Below are positions 33,995 through 46,800 of a stretch of 64,000 nucleotides of DNA, piece after piece. The notes under the pieces are model-generated. The model was not told the origin of the DNA, searched no databases, and worked only from the letters and a program-made list of their open reading frames with translations. Position 1 is the first letter of the stretch, and each line of letters opens with the position of its first letter. The DNA is from Planoprotostelium fungivorum (taxonomy: Eukaryota; Evosea; Variosea; Cavosteliida; Cavosteliaceae), in contig MDYQ01000064.1 in the NCBI GenBank assembly GCA_003024175.1, forward strand, positions 1-64,000. Direction: 5' to 3'. The position numbers and the translations under genes are program-made.

Positions 33995-34759
33995 ATGCTC
34001 AACACTTTTCTCCTCTTTACGCTATTCTCTGCTGCCGCCGCTCAATACGGAGTCGAATACGGCTACCCCAACGCCTCCTGCACCGGCGCCACCACCGCAT
34101 CTGCCTCCGTCTTCAATGCATGCATCAACGTTCCCATCAATGGCACTCTAGGGTCCACCATCTTGACCAATTTGAGCGCAACTACGGTCGTCCGTTCCCT
34201 CTATAACGTCAGTGCTTGCCAGGGACCCATCCTCACCAACTACACTTACACCATTGGATCGTGCCTCGCCAGCCCCGCCCCCGCCGGATTTGAATCTCCC
34301 TTCTACTTTTTCACCATAGACGGTACTTTCTCTCGTAGGACGGCTTCGTCTCAAGATTCCATCACCGAATCATACTCGAGCAACACCACATGTTCTAATG
34401 GAACTTTCGTCGGAGCCGTCCTCTCCTACGGTAACTGCAACTCCACTCTGAATCACACCTGCCAAGCCGATGCATCTTCGAACAATGTAACCAGCAGCAC
34501 CGTCAGATGTGGAAACAACGTTTACGTTCTCCCCGGGGGTGTCGTCACCACATCAACCTCTTCTACTGCCACGACATCCACCTCTACTTCTTCTACTTCC
34601 ACGACTTCTACGTTCACCTCCTCCACCACATCTGCAGCTTCCACCCAGACTAATACCAACGTAAACACCTTGACGAGCACCCACACCTCCACCGCAGATG
34701 GAGTGACCATCGTCGCTTCTGCTTCTCTCTTGGTCTCGATCATCTTCTCCGTGATTTAA
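33995..34759 (+). CDS. Secreted or GPI-anchored mucin-like surface protein
   Basis: This is a single-exon gene, rare in the window. ATG 33995 gives a signal peptide MLNTFLLFTLFSAAAA. The ectodomain has even-spaced cysteines and many N-glycosylation sequons (NAS, NGT, NLS, NVS, NYT, NTT, NGT, NST, NHT). It is followed by about 60 residues of Ser/Thr repeats (STSSTATTSTSTSSTSTTST), then a hydrophobic end TIVASASLLVSIIFSVI at the stop, typical of a GPI attachment signal. The product is about 254 residues. The fold of the ectodomain is not recognised; similar proteins are numerous in amoebae as coat or adhesion proteins. The ORF could be extended upstream to 33938 without a signal peptide at the very start. 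Confidence 0.7.
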   Translation: MLNTFLLFTLFSAAAAQYGVEYGYPNASCTGATTASASVFNACINVPINGTLGSTILTNLSATTVVRSLYNVSACQGPILTNYTYTIGSCLASPAPAGFESPFYFFTIDGTFSRRTASSQDSITESYSSNTTCSNGTFVGAVLSYGNCNSTLNHTCQADASSNNVTSSTVRCGNNVYVLPGGVVTTSTSSTATTSTSTSSTSTTSTFTSSTTSAASTQTNTNVNTLTSTHTSTADGVTIVASASLLVSIIFSVI

Positions 34760-34937
34760 AAGATATATGAAGTTTATTGAAAAACACAAGCAGAGACTCT
34801 TTTGATTCTTTTCATAGACGTCAATAGACAAAGAAGAATCCATCGTCCATCTCATCATATCGCACCGTCTCCCAATTCCATCATCACATCTTTTCCTCGA
34901 ATGAACAGACGAATGACACAGACGTTTATGTATACAT

Positions 34938-36480
34938 CTAAGCGAAAGCCTTCTTGAAGGCAGATGTCTCTCTTCCCTCCAAGATGCGAGTCACCGGAGT
35001 GTATTCCGGTAACTTGTTCTCCTGCAGGTAACGAGTGGCAAAGTTGAGAGCTTGCTTCTGCTCTCCCTCAGATGCCTCTTTACCAATCCAAGCGAAGACC
35101 TCCTCTCCATTGTCTACAACGAAGGCGTCGCTGCTGCTGAGCTGCTCTCTCTTGAAAGAACCGGAGGCGACCTGAAGAATAAAATCAATTTCTCGTCATC
35201 TACAACGGTGTAGATCATCACCTCCTCGAAGCGGAAGCCGTCTGCCTGCTCGGAGACGCGGACCAATTTTTTGGGACCGTGGGGGGCTTCAGTGTCTGGA
35301 CCAGCCTCTGCAGCAGACTTGATGTCTCCCTTACCTCCAAGAGCTCCCCAGAAGTTCTAATCGACGTTCAGTGTCTTTCAACTTTCGCATGCGCGTGTGA
35401 TGGAGGACGTGTCGCACGATGTGTGACTCTATCGTCGCGATGATCTTCATCGCGATCTGATGGGATCGTGGATGTGTGAAGAGAGATGATCATGTCCTCA
35501 CCGCTTCATCATCGTTCTCCGATAGAGTCTGAGCTCTCGCCTTTCCGTTTCTCTCCGACTCAATGGCCTCTCCCACCTATGAAACGGATGAGTCTCATCT
35601 TCATCTCATGTGATGTCACCTGCACGGCCTTCGTCTTCTCAAAGACACCGGCCTCCTTGCCGATCCAGACGTAGAGACGAGTACCCAGATCGAGAACGAA
35701 GCAGTCACCGCTGTTGAGAGAGTCACGAGAGAGAGGTACTTGAGTGACGCGGACCTGATGTGACAGGTCAATGGATGATATGATATGATGGGACGGACCT
35801 TCTTCTTTCCCTTGATGTGGAGGAGTCTGGGTTGGTACTCTTCTGGCTTGACGTGACGGAATCCTGATTCGATGCCTCCCTCCAGGATGATGATGGGGTT
35901 CTTAAAGTAGGACAAGAAGAGAGCAGACTCTACGTCTTGGACCTGCGAACATCAATGATCACGTCTTTGAGTGTCTGTGCGGTCGATGTGATGCATTATC
36001 ATATATGACGTCACCTCTCTGTGTTGAACTGGGCCTCCTCCAAGATGATCGTCAAGCTCGACGGTCTTGTAAGCGGCAGTTCCTGCCTCGTCTTGAGTTG
36101 TCTCGTCTCCCAGCCAAAAATGGATGTCCCAACGCAGAGCATTCTCCTCCTTCTTCTTGTAGGTATTCAGCAGGATGTACGAGTCTCCCTTGTAGAAGGT
36201 ACCTGGAGAGATTTAGAGGATCGGAGGGAGGTAGCATCTTACCGTATGAATCCTTTGGCCAGGACTTCACATTGAACTTCTCGATTCTCCAAATCTGGAG
36301 TCCAACCTCCTTTCCTGCGTTCTTCCATGCGGGCTCGTTGTGAGCGGCAGCCTCTCTTACCTTCTTCTCCAAATCAGACCCCAAGAGGGCAATGTTCGTC
36401 TCTACATCAGATCAGATCTCGGAGAAGGTCAAGTCTTCACCTGCGATGTTGTACTTGGTCTGCTTGCGAAGTCCAGCCAT
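34938..36480 (-). CDS. sevA: Severin (gelsolin-family actin-severing protein)
   Basis: ATG 36480 (minus) gives [20 protein letters not shown]. The first gelsolin repeat reads [56 protein letters not shown] and [20 protein letters not shown]. The second has [35 protein letters not shown] and [20 protein letters not shown]. The third reads [20 protein letters not shown] and [20 protein letters not shown], ending AFKKAFA at TAA 34938. Three gelsolin repeats and about 360 residues match Dictyostelium severin or Physarum fragmin, which cut and cap actin filaments in a calcium-dependent way. All residues of the repeat signatures appear present. One intron holds a near-perfect palindrome copy at 35197-35216. 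Confidence 0.88.
35197..35216. repeat. Dispersed intronic palindrome, copy 7
   Basis: CATCTACAACGGTGTAGATC lies beside the donor of a severin intron, on the minus-strand gene. Confidence 0.8.
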
Positions 36481-37119
36481 GATGTTCCTGTTGTTGTGTT
36501 TGGTCTGTTGTGTTTGTCAACCTCGGGAGACTGGATCCAAGTATGGCGTCATCGTGCACGGTAGTTAAGCTGTACACTCCCATAGCTGTCGAGCAACAAC
36601 TCGCCGACATTATCTTGACATGGTGGCATCTCATCAGAGAAGGACAAAGTTGAATGCATCGATCAGAAGACTTTAAAGCGATGAAGGTACAGCCTCTCAG
36701 CCACTCCTGCCTCCGTCGCTTTTGAAGTCCTGGCTGGCGCTAGAAGTAATTCATACTTTTAATTTGTCGAAACGCTCAAGGTTCGGCAGGTTTGTGTTGG
36801 TGTGCCCACACCGAACCTCGACTTATATCCTTTTCGAATGATATTATCTCTATCTCAATGCTGGCACCCGCCTGGCGAATCAAAGATGCTCTTCAGTCTC
36901 CAGAGTGTTGTCATGTCTTCGATCGAATCGAATATTTCAGTCCTTAGAGGTCCTCTGGCTGGGTTTTATCTTTCACACTCGGCAGGATGACAGATAGGGA
37001 GGTGTCGCAAAAAGACATTTGAGTCGGGTGTCGACAAACGATCCGCCCAGCGACTGAGCCATTCTTCGGGACAGCCGCAATCCTCAACACGGGTAGAAGT
37101 CCATCTCTGATCGTCTAAC
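36481..37119. other. Intergenic region between divergent genes
   Basis: This is upstream sequence of severin (-) and of the tetraspan gene (+). No frame with splice continuity or motif, and no repeat of the dispersed type, was seen. Confidence 0.5.
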
Positions 37120-37976
37120 ATGGGTTTCTTTGGAAGTGCTAAATCTCATGGTCTGAGAAGGGGTGCCATTGGTCTATCTATCGCCACCACCTGTCTCATT
37201 ATCTTCTCACTGGCTTTCCCCTGGTGAGTCAGGGCCTCTCATCTCTCGATGTCCGTCTCATTTTATACAGGTTCTATGATTCTCAGAAGACGACCAACGG
37301 CAACAACGAGACGTGCACTACCCTCTATCTGACTGGATGGTTTCAAATCTACTGCTACAATCATGGTAGCTGTACCAACAGCCTCACTGGTAAAGACACC
37401 TGTGACGGCTATCCTGTAAAATGGAACCCCACTGCCTGTGACAACTACAAGAACAGTTTCCTCTCCAATGGAGACGATGACTATTACTACTGCCAGGTCC
37501 AGAAATTCTACAACGTTGGCTTCGCCCTGATGCTGATTGCCCTCCTCACCTCTATCCTCGTGGCTGTCATCTCTTTCATCTCCGGAGTCCATTCTTCCAG
37601 TGAGAAATACCATTTCATCTCTTGACGGATGCTGATACCCCCAGTGATTCGTGCTGCAGCATCCATGTTCACGACTGTCTTCATCATCAGTGAGTCTCCT
37701 CTTCCTCCCCTCCTCTAACTCTACTAGTTGCCGTCATCGCATGGTCAGTCGGTGTCTCAAAGAACATCCAGAAGTACGACATCTACTCGGGCGTCTTTCA
37801 TTGTGATGACAACTGCGACAACTTCTGGTACACATGTGAGTGGTTCGTCGTCTCTTCTTTTCACTCATCTTCCTACAGCCAACGACAAATACACCCACGG
37901 TCCCGCTGGTTGGTACATCGCCATCATCGCTGCCGCTCTCGGTGGTGTCGCTCAACTCATGTTCCAGTTTGCTTAA
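37120..37976 (+). CDS. Four-helix (tetraspan) membrane protein
   Basis: ATG 37120 gives MGFFGSAKSHGLRRGAIGLS IATTCLIIFSLAFPW (helix 1). A large Cys-rich extracellular loop follows, with 8 or more Cys including NNETCTTLYLTGWFQIYCYN and CQVQKFYNVGF. Helix 2 is ALMLIALLTSILVAVISFIS, helix 3 AAASMFTTVFIIIAVIAWSV, then a second Cys loop (HCDDNCDNFWYT), and helix 4 GWYIAIIAAALGGVAQLMFQ, ending FA. TAA is at 37974-37976 with AATAAA immediately after. The topology recalls claudin/PMP22-like or amoebal tetraspan proteins, but no CCG or W-GLW motif fixes the family. It is probably in the plasma membrane. Confidence 0.65.
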
Positions 37977-37982
37977 AATAAA
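37977..37982 (+). terminator. Polyadenylation signal AATAAA
   Basis: AATAAA starts directly after the TAA stop of the tetraspan gene, implying a very short trailer. Confidence 0.5.
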
Positions 37983-38160
37983 TATTGTATCTGCTCAGCC
38001 TCGTGCTCTTCTTCCTGTGGAGATATAGAGGATGAAGGAGAGATCCTCGCATGGTCTCATCGGATGGATTGATTTACTCTTGTAGAGTGGATGTGACATT
38101 CGCAGATCGCATTTGACGGCGACATCGATCTTCACATCGGCTCGCCAGACAGCAGCCATC

Positions 38161-39329
38161 ATGGAGATCAATCCTCTAAATAGTGCATCTGAATTTGCCC
38201 TCAGTCAACCTTCACGTGGTTGGGATTTCGCTCTCTATGCTTCATCGGACGACGAGGATTATACCCCACCGGACCGTCCAGTTCCTTTACCTCCAACCAT
38301 CACAGACGTCAGTAGCTCTGACAGTGATACAGAGAGTCCACACTCCTCCCTTCGTAAGAGTACCGGAGAATGCAGTGAGATGTCTTTAACATCGGAGTGG
38401 AATGCTTCCGAACTGATCCTGATGAAGCACCGAACAGCCCAAGGAGCCCGAATCAGGCGAGCACCACATTGGCTCAATTGAATGACGTTGGAACGAAGAA
38501 AGACACGGGAGCTCTACGTACAATGTATAGAAGGGTGAATACGTGTGATCGTGGAGGGCGATTCGTGATGGACATCAGATGTCCAAGATGTCTCTATCGG
38601 AACTCCCTGATCCAGCTAAACCGAAGGCAGCCATAAAGGAGGGATTTTTATCCAAGAAAGGACACAAGAGAACGAATTGGTGAGTCATCCATTCACATCG
38701 TACATTGACTCGACCAGGATGGTTCGGTGGTTTCGTCTCACAGACACCGAATTGACTTATTACACGAAAGACACAGTGAGTTCCTCTCCCGTTCCTATCA
38801 TCGACAAAGACCTGTTAACGATCACAAGGCCAATCACAGGAAGGGGATGATACCATTAGACGTATCCGAAGAGGTCAAGATCGAGAAAGTCACCGATTAC
38901 GATGCCAAATCAAAGAAGAGAAGTTTCTGCTTCCGTCTCACCTTCATCGTAAGTCGAGCTCGTGATGAACGAGATCTCTGAGACGTTCCAGCCGAAAGAG
39001 AAAGAGCTATTGGTCGACGCTGGATCAGCCGAGGACGTCGATGCCTGGGTCACCTGCATACTGAAGGTCCGTGTGATTCCCCTTTTATTCTTCATCTACA
39101 ACGTTGTAAATCGAAGCAGGTCATAGAGGACAACGTGGGTAAGCCGAGAGTACCGAGACCGACTGGAAAAGAGAAGAAGGACAAGTCACCGAAGGTGGAC
39201 ACAAAGAGCCCAGAATTGAAGATTTCTGAAGTGAAGATATCCGAACCAAAGTCCTTCGAGTCAAAGAGTCCTGAACTAAAGAGTCCGGGGAGTCCAAGGA
39301 GAGAGAAAGAGAGTAAAGAGAAGAGTTGA
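38161..39329 (+). CDS. PH-domain protein
   Basis: ATG 38161 opens an acidic, proline-rich disordered N-terminus (SDDEDYTPPDRPVPLPPTIT). The PH domain begins AIKEGFLSKKGHKRTN and continues WMVRWFRLTDTELTYYTKDT, ITGRGMIPLDVSEEVKIEKV and KSKKRSFCFRLTF, with the closing helix AGSAEDVDAWVTCILK (invariant Trp present). A Lys/Ser/Glu/Pro repeat tail, with KSPELK-type units repeated about five times, ends at 39329. The basic beta1-beta2 loop (KKGHKRTN) suits phosphoinositide binding. The last intron contains a palindrome copy at 39093-39112. Confidence 0.72.
39093..39112. repeat. Dispersed intronic palindrome, copy 8
   Basis: CATCTACAACGTTGTAAATC, one mismatch from the palindrome, is in the last intron of the PH gene. 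Here it lies nearer the acceptor. Confidence 0.8.
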
Positions 39330-39466
39330 ATGTGTTCGAAATGTTCGTCGAAATAAATGAAATGTATTCTTGGTTGTATTTCGATTGATTGGTGAGTGCT
39401 CTCGTCAATGGGAGGGGTGAGTTGAGTATCGATTGAAGGATAGTCTCGTTCAACCTCAACAGCTGC

Positions 39467-40468
39467 ATGGCTCTCACTATACAAGATAAAGAGAAGATCA
39501 ACACCATCTTGGACATGCTTCATAATGAGGAGGATTTAGCTACACTGGCCGGTGATCTACGCAGGAGTGTTGTCAGCCTCACAGAGAAGACACATTACAG
39601 TGGTATCCGAGAGGTGAGGAAGCACATCCGATGCAATCTGATCCTTGTTCAGTTCTTTCCGTTCTTTAATTTCGAAAAGGGGGATTTCAAACACGCATTT
39701 CTCAATCGTGATGACATCATCACCAGTATCGAGCTGGGATTGAGAGTTCACGTCCATGCGGTTCGATCGTTGGCGATCGACCTGACGTGCGAGGTCTCTG
39801 CACCGTCCATAAAGAGGGAGAATGAGACGGCTCAACAGCTGACGCTGCAAGATGTCTTCGATCGGACTGTTTTACGAGCTTATCAAGAGATTCTCACAAA
39901 TTATACATCCTTTCCCAGTGAGCTGTGGACGATCAATCGAATCACCAACGCTTGATGATGCAGGCATATCCATTGGGGAGTTCAATAAGTTCTGGAAGAA
40001 GAGGAAGATGGTGGATTACTCACTCGACTCTGATAGTCTGGCCATCTTCAAGAGGGAAATTAGATTTCTCGTCAAACGCATCTTGAAGCGACCCACCTCT
40101 GTCGACTGTAACCAGCGATTACAGTCCGTGCATCAGTGAGCTCGATGAAGTTTATCCATTAGACGTGACATCACACAAGATTTCTCTTTGGCATAGCCGT
40201 TTCTGTTTCACTGAGAGCCATCAACTGTGCAGCTCAACAACTTCGCGGAATCGATCTGCTCCGCCAGACCAAATACCCTCACAGATACTGCGATCATCTT
40301 GACGTCCAAAGGGCAGCAGTCGATCAAGAACGAGTCAAGAGAGACTTTGGTCTCATGGACTCTCCACCCTGTCAGAAGACGTTCGTTCTGCCCAGCATCG
40401 AGTGGTCCGACATCATCGCAAGAGTCGAGGACGGATCTACCATCTTCCCCCCCACATCATCCGAATAA
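39467..40468 (+). CDS. Hypothetical helical protein
   Basis: Five or so exons keep one frame: MALTIQDKEKINTILDMLHN EEDLATLAGDLRRSVVSLTE KTHYSGIRE, then AFLNRDDIITSIELGLRVHV HAVRSLAIDL, LRAYQEILTNYTSFPSELW, GISIGEFNKFWKKRKMVDYS and QQLRGIDLLRQTKYPHRYCD. The last exon ends with EWSDIIARVEDGSTIFPPTS and SE, with TAA at 40466-40468. The composition is that of a soluble helical protein of about 250 residues. I do not recognise a family. AATAAA overlaps the stop codon (40464-40469). Confidence 0.5.
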
Positions 40469-40469
40469 A
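40464..40469 (+). terminator. Polyadenylation signal overlapping the stop codon
   Basis: AATAAA overlaps the TAA stop of the preceding gene. The next gene starts about 335 bp downstream. Confidence 0.45.
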
Positions 40470-40802
40470 ATGTCTTTGTCCTTAGAGTCTCCGCCTGCCT
40501 CTACGTATATCGATATCATCAAGGATGAAGGATAAGAGCTCTATGTTGGAAAGAATGCAGTTCAATTTTCTTCCTTAGAGATAAGGGTGTTCGTCCGTTG
40601 GAAGTGCTTGACAGTTTCGGTTAGCTGGCGCCAACTTTTTTCGTGCGGCGCATCATCCAGCACACACGCCACTTTGACTCTATAGACACAAGGTGAGGGG
40701 GAGAGTGTCAATGTTACTCGAGACGTCAATGTCTCCTACCGAGAGATTTTGCTCATGTTCTTCGTGAGAGACATACTGACGGATGGAACAGGAGGTCTAA
40801 AG

Positions 40803-43800
40803 ATGAGGAAGACTCTCTTTCGGAAGTCTTCCATCATCGATAAAGACAAATCGATCACCCGTTCCATATTGTTGGGGCAACCATTTTCTGAATCGAAAGA
40901 GAGGACGAATCAGGTATGTCTTCTTTTTTTCCTCTTCATGTCTCCCGACACTCGATGTAGCTGCAACATTCCGGAACATCGGATGATGGATCACCCGACT
41001 CAAGTCCACAACTCGAGCCAAAGGCCTCCAAGGCCCGCATGAAAGATGGGGCACCACAGGTATGTCCATCACTACTTTTCACATGATACATTCTAATTCC
41101 CACACAGGCAGTCGTCGTTAAAAATCCATTGCAAGAAATCATCGGTGAGATTCGATATATCTGTGCTTTCAAATGCACCCATATATCATCGCACGATGTT
41201 CTGAATGATTGACATGAACAGCCGCTCGTACCTTCATGGTTCAAATTGGAGAGAAAAATTATCGTCTCGAATCTGAGATCAAGAGTTTGAAGAAGTTGCG
41301 TTCCATCATCACAACCAGCTACAATGTAGATTACGAGTTCGATTTAGAATACTACGACCAAGAATTCGAACAATATGCAGCCATCAGCACATGGTCGGAC
41401 CTTCCATCTGGTGCTAATCAAAAGCTCATCAAATTGAGAGTGGTGGCGAATCAAGCTCGTGAGTCGTTCGGATGGAATGGGCGGGAGATTAAAATTCGAA
41501 ACAGTGGTGAACAAGTCCATCAACGCGGAGCAGATTCAAGATGAGACGGGGGTGAGTCTTTTCGTTCTGAGGGCCCGAGATCTCATAAGATCTGTGTCAT
41601 CACTCAAACCACCCTCATCATCACATCATCTTACAAGATCATCATCACATGCTCTCTACACCCTCATCATCATCATCATCATCGTCATCTCATACTTCCC
41701 ATCGCGATGACCGTCATCACCCTCCACCCCATCATCCTGCTCCCCTCGATCATCATGAAGTCACCGACACATCACAGAACGAGTTGGTCATGTGCAGCGA
41801 GAACAAAGCGGACAAGACCATGCGTGTCGGTATCCATCCCATCAACTACACGAAGATGAGAAGACAAGCCAGCGACGAATACGTGCCCGTCATTTCCTTC
41901 CTAGGCCCCACTGGAGGCGGCAAGAGCTCTCTCATCTGTAAATTCAATCCGTCCAAGTGAGTTGTAGATGGACGAGGCGAGGGATCTAAAGATAGAACAG
42001 GAAACCCGTCGTAGCCTTGGAATCGCAGCCGATTCCGACGACATCGAACATCAATTCATTTCTAACGGGAGGATTCGATGAAATTCCGCACTTACGTATC
42101 ATGGATGTGGAGGGAGAGGATGGTGGGCTACCACTCATGGAGTATTGTAAATCGGAGGGAATTTCTCTCGATTCCATACCGGGTGAGTGCATCCATCTAC
42201 AACGAGCCGTTCTTCATGACTGTGGATCACGATCGGTCATCACGACCGAGATCATCGTCACCATCATCACCATCATCACGATCGAGACCATCAAGATCAA
42301 GATCATCAACATCAACGTCATCAACATCATCACACATCCACATCTTCATCACACGATGATGATGACATCCACTCACCTCTCACAGGCAACGACGTCTTCT
42401 CTCTCTCATCTGATGACGTGGTCGAATTCGTCGAGACGGTATTCCAGCGCTGCGACATCAAGGACCTCAATCAATACATGGAAGCCAGGAAGAAAGTGAC
42501 AAAGAACGATTTCACGCGACTCAGCTACATCATGAGCGATGTCATCATCTACGTCAACACTGTTCCTCCAAAGAGGGAGTCTGAATATCTAGAGAGGGTT
42601 TTAGAATTCACGTCGGCGGCACAGAGGGTGAGATTTGCATCGTTGTAGATGGAGAAATGGTGGGTTGTAGATTGACGTAATTAGGGAATTTCGAGTGCGG
42701 AGCGACCGGCGCTCATTATGGTCTTCAATCAATGCACGAAGAGAGAGACACCGTTCGATATAGAGGACTCGACGAGACAATTCTTCCTCTTGGTCGATCG
42801 TGAGAAGAAACTACTGGGTGGGATATCACACTACAACGAGCCACTCATTCGAAATTTCAGAGAGTTTCCGCACGGTAGATTTCGTGAAATTACCCGATTG
42901 GGACCACACGGAGCTGTACAAGAAACAATTCTCCGCATTCGAAAATCGATTGAGACGACGTATCAAGGAGACAAAGGCATCTAAATTAGCACAAGGTGAG
43001 AGAATAATAATACTTTTTCGAAATTGGATTTATTTCTTCACGTGGGAGAACATCTATTATATATTATACCACAATAATATAAAATTGATTTTATCTTAGG
43101 CACGTTGTTTGCTGAATCAGCTTGGTTCTCTATCTTAGAGAAAGTGGTTGCCAACTTTGAATCCCAGCAGTTGTCCATGTCCAGAATATTTAACAAATTC
43201 ATCCTCAGTGAATCTTCCCTCGTCAACCGAGCTTATTCCTTCTTCGAGGCTATTTATGGCTCCGGAAGTTCGGATAAATTGCGCTTCCTAAAGTGCAGAG
43301 AGATCAGCATCAAGACCCTGGGTGTCTACATCATCATGCACAGCAAAGAGAAGGGCCACCAGAGCATCTTGGAGGTACGTCATCTACAACGTTGTAGATG
43401 ACGAATTTATTTTTCCGCAGAATCAAGAGACGACGATCCACCTGTTGAGAGAGCTCTTGGCCAGGATTCACAGACGAACACCTTGCGAGGTCGTCTTAAG
43501 AGGTCACACCTGCACACAGGAGTCTGGAACACACGACGTCCATCGTTTCAACATCACACAGGGTAGCATCCATTCTGGTTACGTTCCCAGCAGATCCATA
43601 TCTTCACCGGTGAGAGAAATTTCGGTGAGATTTCGACTTACGTACGGGCAGATCACTCGTACGGCGTCACAAGCCTCTTCGGCGAACCAAGGAAGTCAGG
43701 TGAGAAATTCATCCGATTCTCCGGTGTCTCGTTGTAGTTGAACGAACGTGAATTGACGGACAAAAGATGAACATGAAGAGAGATCTGTCGATGTCCCCTT

Positions 43801-46800
43801 CTCGCAGTGGCATTTTTAAGAGTTTCGCAGCCAGCGTCACCAGCTCCTACTCTGACGATAATTTCGCGAGGAATCGCAGGAAACAGTCCACGGCGCAGAC
43901 GGGTGAGTCACGTGACCGATGACGTCATAGAGATATTGACCGTCTACAATAGAAGTGGAAGAATTATTGGGAGCTCATCGATTTGATGATCCATACCCGG
44001 AAGATCAACTGCGTGAGACAATGCTCGCCACCATCTCTCGTCTCAAGAAGGTATTTTATTTGATTTTATTTTCCATCTATAACGAGTCATTCTGATCGTT
44101 GTAGATGAGCGGAGTGGAGTTTTACAAGGAGAGGCTCTTCATCTTCCGTCAGGGAATACTGAACGGATGCGTTCAGGATTCAAATCTGCCAAAGCACAAG
44201 TGTTTCTTGTGTCTGAAGAACAAACAGGACTGTCTGTTGACTTGTTCTCATACCTTCTGCCGGTGAGACGATCATCCCATGACATCCTCCATCATGACTC
44301 TTCATCATCTGCATCCGATCGACATCGCATCGTCTGATGATGATGATGATGACGATCTTGATGATCTTCACCATGATGGAAGACACTGACACTTCTCAGA
44401 TATTGCATCCTCGAATTCTACACCATCGATCAGATTCAGAGAGGAAACGATGCCAACTCTGACGACGAAGACATCTTCTCCATCGCCTGTCCCCTCTGCT
44501 TAGAAGAAGCCGATTTGATTCCGAATATTCCAGGAATTCCCGGAAGAGGTGCCGTACGAGTCCTCAGGTGATGACGTCATCCGTTCAGTGAACGAGAAAT
44601 TTCGCGGAAAATTCTAAAGAATAACAGTCTGGACGGAGGAGGTTTCCGCGCGGCATTGCAAGTGCAGATGCTGGAGAGGCTGACACAGTTGACCGGATTC
44701 GAAGTGTCTCAAATGTTTGATCTCATCTGCGGTGTGGGAGCTTCCGGTCCATTAGCCCTGTCTTTCTTGGTACAGGTGAGATGTCGTACGAGATGTCTTT
44801 CGGTTGACGTGGGGTAGCAACAAGCGGCGAGATTCCCGATCAACGTTCATTCCGCGCCAAATTCACCGATGCGTCCCAAATCAATCATAGGAGACGAGAG
44901 TGAGTGAGATTTCCGCGAGTTCCCCCGTCTCGATTCGTATCGATTCAAATGGATTTCGAATTGATTTTATTGTTCAGGGGCCAGTACTCTCTCTTTGCAT
45001 CCGGGTATGGGTGGTGGAGGACACTTGTCGACATTTGGGACGGGAGGTCCCAATTTCTCCTCTATCGATGACCACAGAGAGGTCTTTAGAACTCTACCTT
45101 CTCTCCTGAAGAAGAAGCCTCTGCTCCAAAAACTCATCGGTGAAAATCATTCTCACCATCTACAACGAGGCTGACGACCGAAAAGGTAGCCGAATCTTCG
45201 GTGCTATTTTTGGCAGCAAGTACAACGCGGAAGATTACGAGAAAATTCTGAGAGACAACGTCTTCGGTGACAATCCGGACCTCCTCACCTCTGCCGCCCA
45301 CAATACCACCCCCAAGGTGACCATCTACAACCCGCCATTTCCCACGAAATCCCGATGAAATCTCGCAGGTGTTCGTCGTGGCCGGTGACGCGAACTCGCT
45401 GCAATGTCCCGTCTTGCTATCGAATTATCCGAACGCCAGGAGGACGTATCTCCGTGTGGAGAACAAGTACAAATTGTGGGAAGCCGCTCGAGCTACAACG
45501 GCCACACCCGGTATCTTTCCCTTCTTCCAGAGAGGTGAGAATTCGCGGAAATTCCATCTACAACCCGCCCGCACGATCATATCTCGAAATCTTCCATCTA
45601 CAACCCGTCCGCGCGATCATATCTCGAAATCTTTCATCTACAACCCGCCCGCGCGATCGTATCTCGAACTCTTCTGATGGAAGACAGACGAACATTGTTT
45701 CGTGGACGGGAGCGTATTCACATCATCACCGACCGAGTTAAGCATCACTGAGGCATACAACATCTGGGGCTACGAGAGGGACATAGACATGGTCATCTCC
45801 ATGGGAACCGGAATTCGCTCCACGAAGCAGATGCAGGGAGACGGTTTCATCAGGTGAGTCGGTCCTTTCTCCACCGTTTCGAAAACATTAAAATGAAATA
45901 AAATGTCTGACGGAATTCAGCTTCCTGAACGAAGTCATCGATCTGGCTTTGGCATCAGAAGAGACGCATACGATCATCAAGTCCATGTCGTCGAGATATC
46001 ATGACAGCAATCGAGGCGAAATTTCAACGGATTCTCCGCTCGATGACAGGCCACTCTTCTCTTACTTCCGTTTGAATCCCGAACTGAAGAAGAGGGAAAA
46101 TCTGGCGAATTCCGCGCAGAAGAAGGTGAGAGAGTTGCATCTACAACGGTGTAGATGACCATCTTGGTAGAATCTGAACGCTCTGATGAATCGAACGGAG
46201 GAGTGGATCAAGAGAAACGATGATCAGTTCAGGAAGATGGCAGAGATAGTTCGAGCTAGAGGTGCGTTACATTCTCATAGATGGAGGATTTTTCTTCACG
46301 TTTGTACGATATTCTTAGAAATGCAAAAAAAGCCATGTTTTTGATTCATTCGTACAAAAAACTGGATGGAAAAGAATCTTATTTCTTATTTTTTCAACCT
46401 TGTAACAATCTCAGTTTACGTCTTCGATGGAGAGGGTGCCCGCCAGGCCACCCGCGGAAATTTCGCCGAATTCTCCGTATTTTCCCGCCTAAATCTCAAT
46501 CACCAACCTTCCAAGGGCCAGAAATTGGGACTCATTGTAGAGATCGAAGACGAGACCGACGTCCTCGTGGAAGGTTCCCCGGAAAACTCGTGGAGAATTC
46601 GATACGTACCCACCCGCCTCGGTCTACACCATTGTAGTGTGATGGTCACCACGAACGAAGAGGGAGCTGTGGCCAGACACATCAGTGGCAGTCCCTTCAT
46701 CATCAACGTCGTAGAGAGGGGTGAGGGTAATTGCTCCTCTTTCGTATTGAAATTCCGCAGAAAACTCGGAGGAATGTGACATGGATATCCCGCCCGAATT

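Noticed and set aside
35114-35130. CTACAACGAAGG match to the dispersed half-site
   Set aside because: It lies in severin coding sequence (antisense of the FVVDNGEE exon), so it is explained by codons.
41585-41700. ATCATC-rich stretch as a possible gene segment
   Set aside because: Simple repeat inside an intron of the giant gene; similar ATCATC/GATGAT runs are common in this window's introns.
45555-45674. Possible CRISPR-like array
   Set aside because: Units are direct tandem copies with no spacers, inside an intron of a eukaryotic gene.
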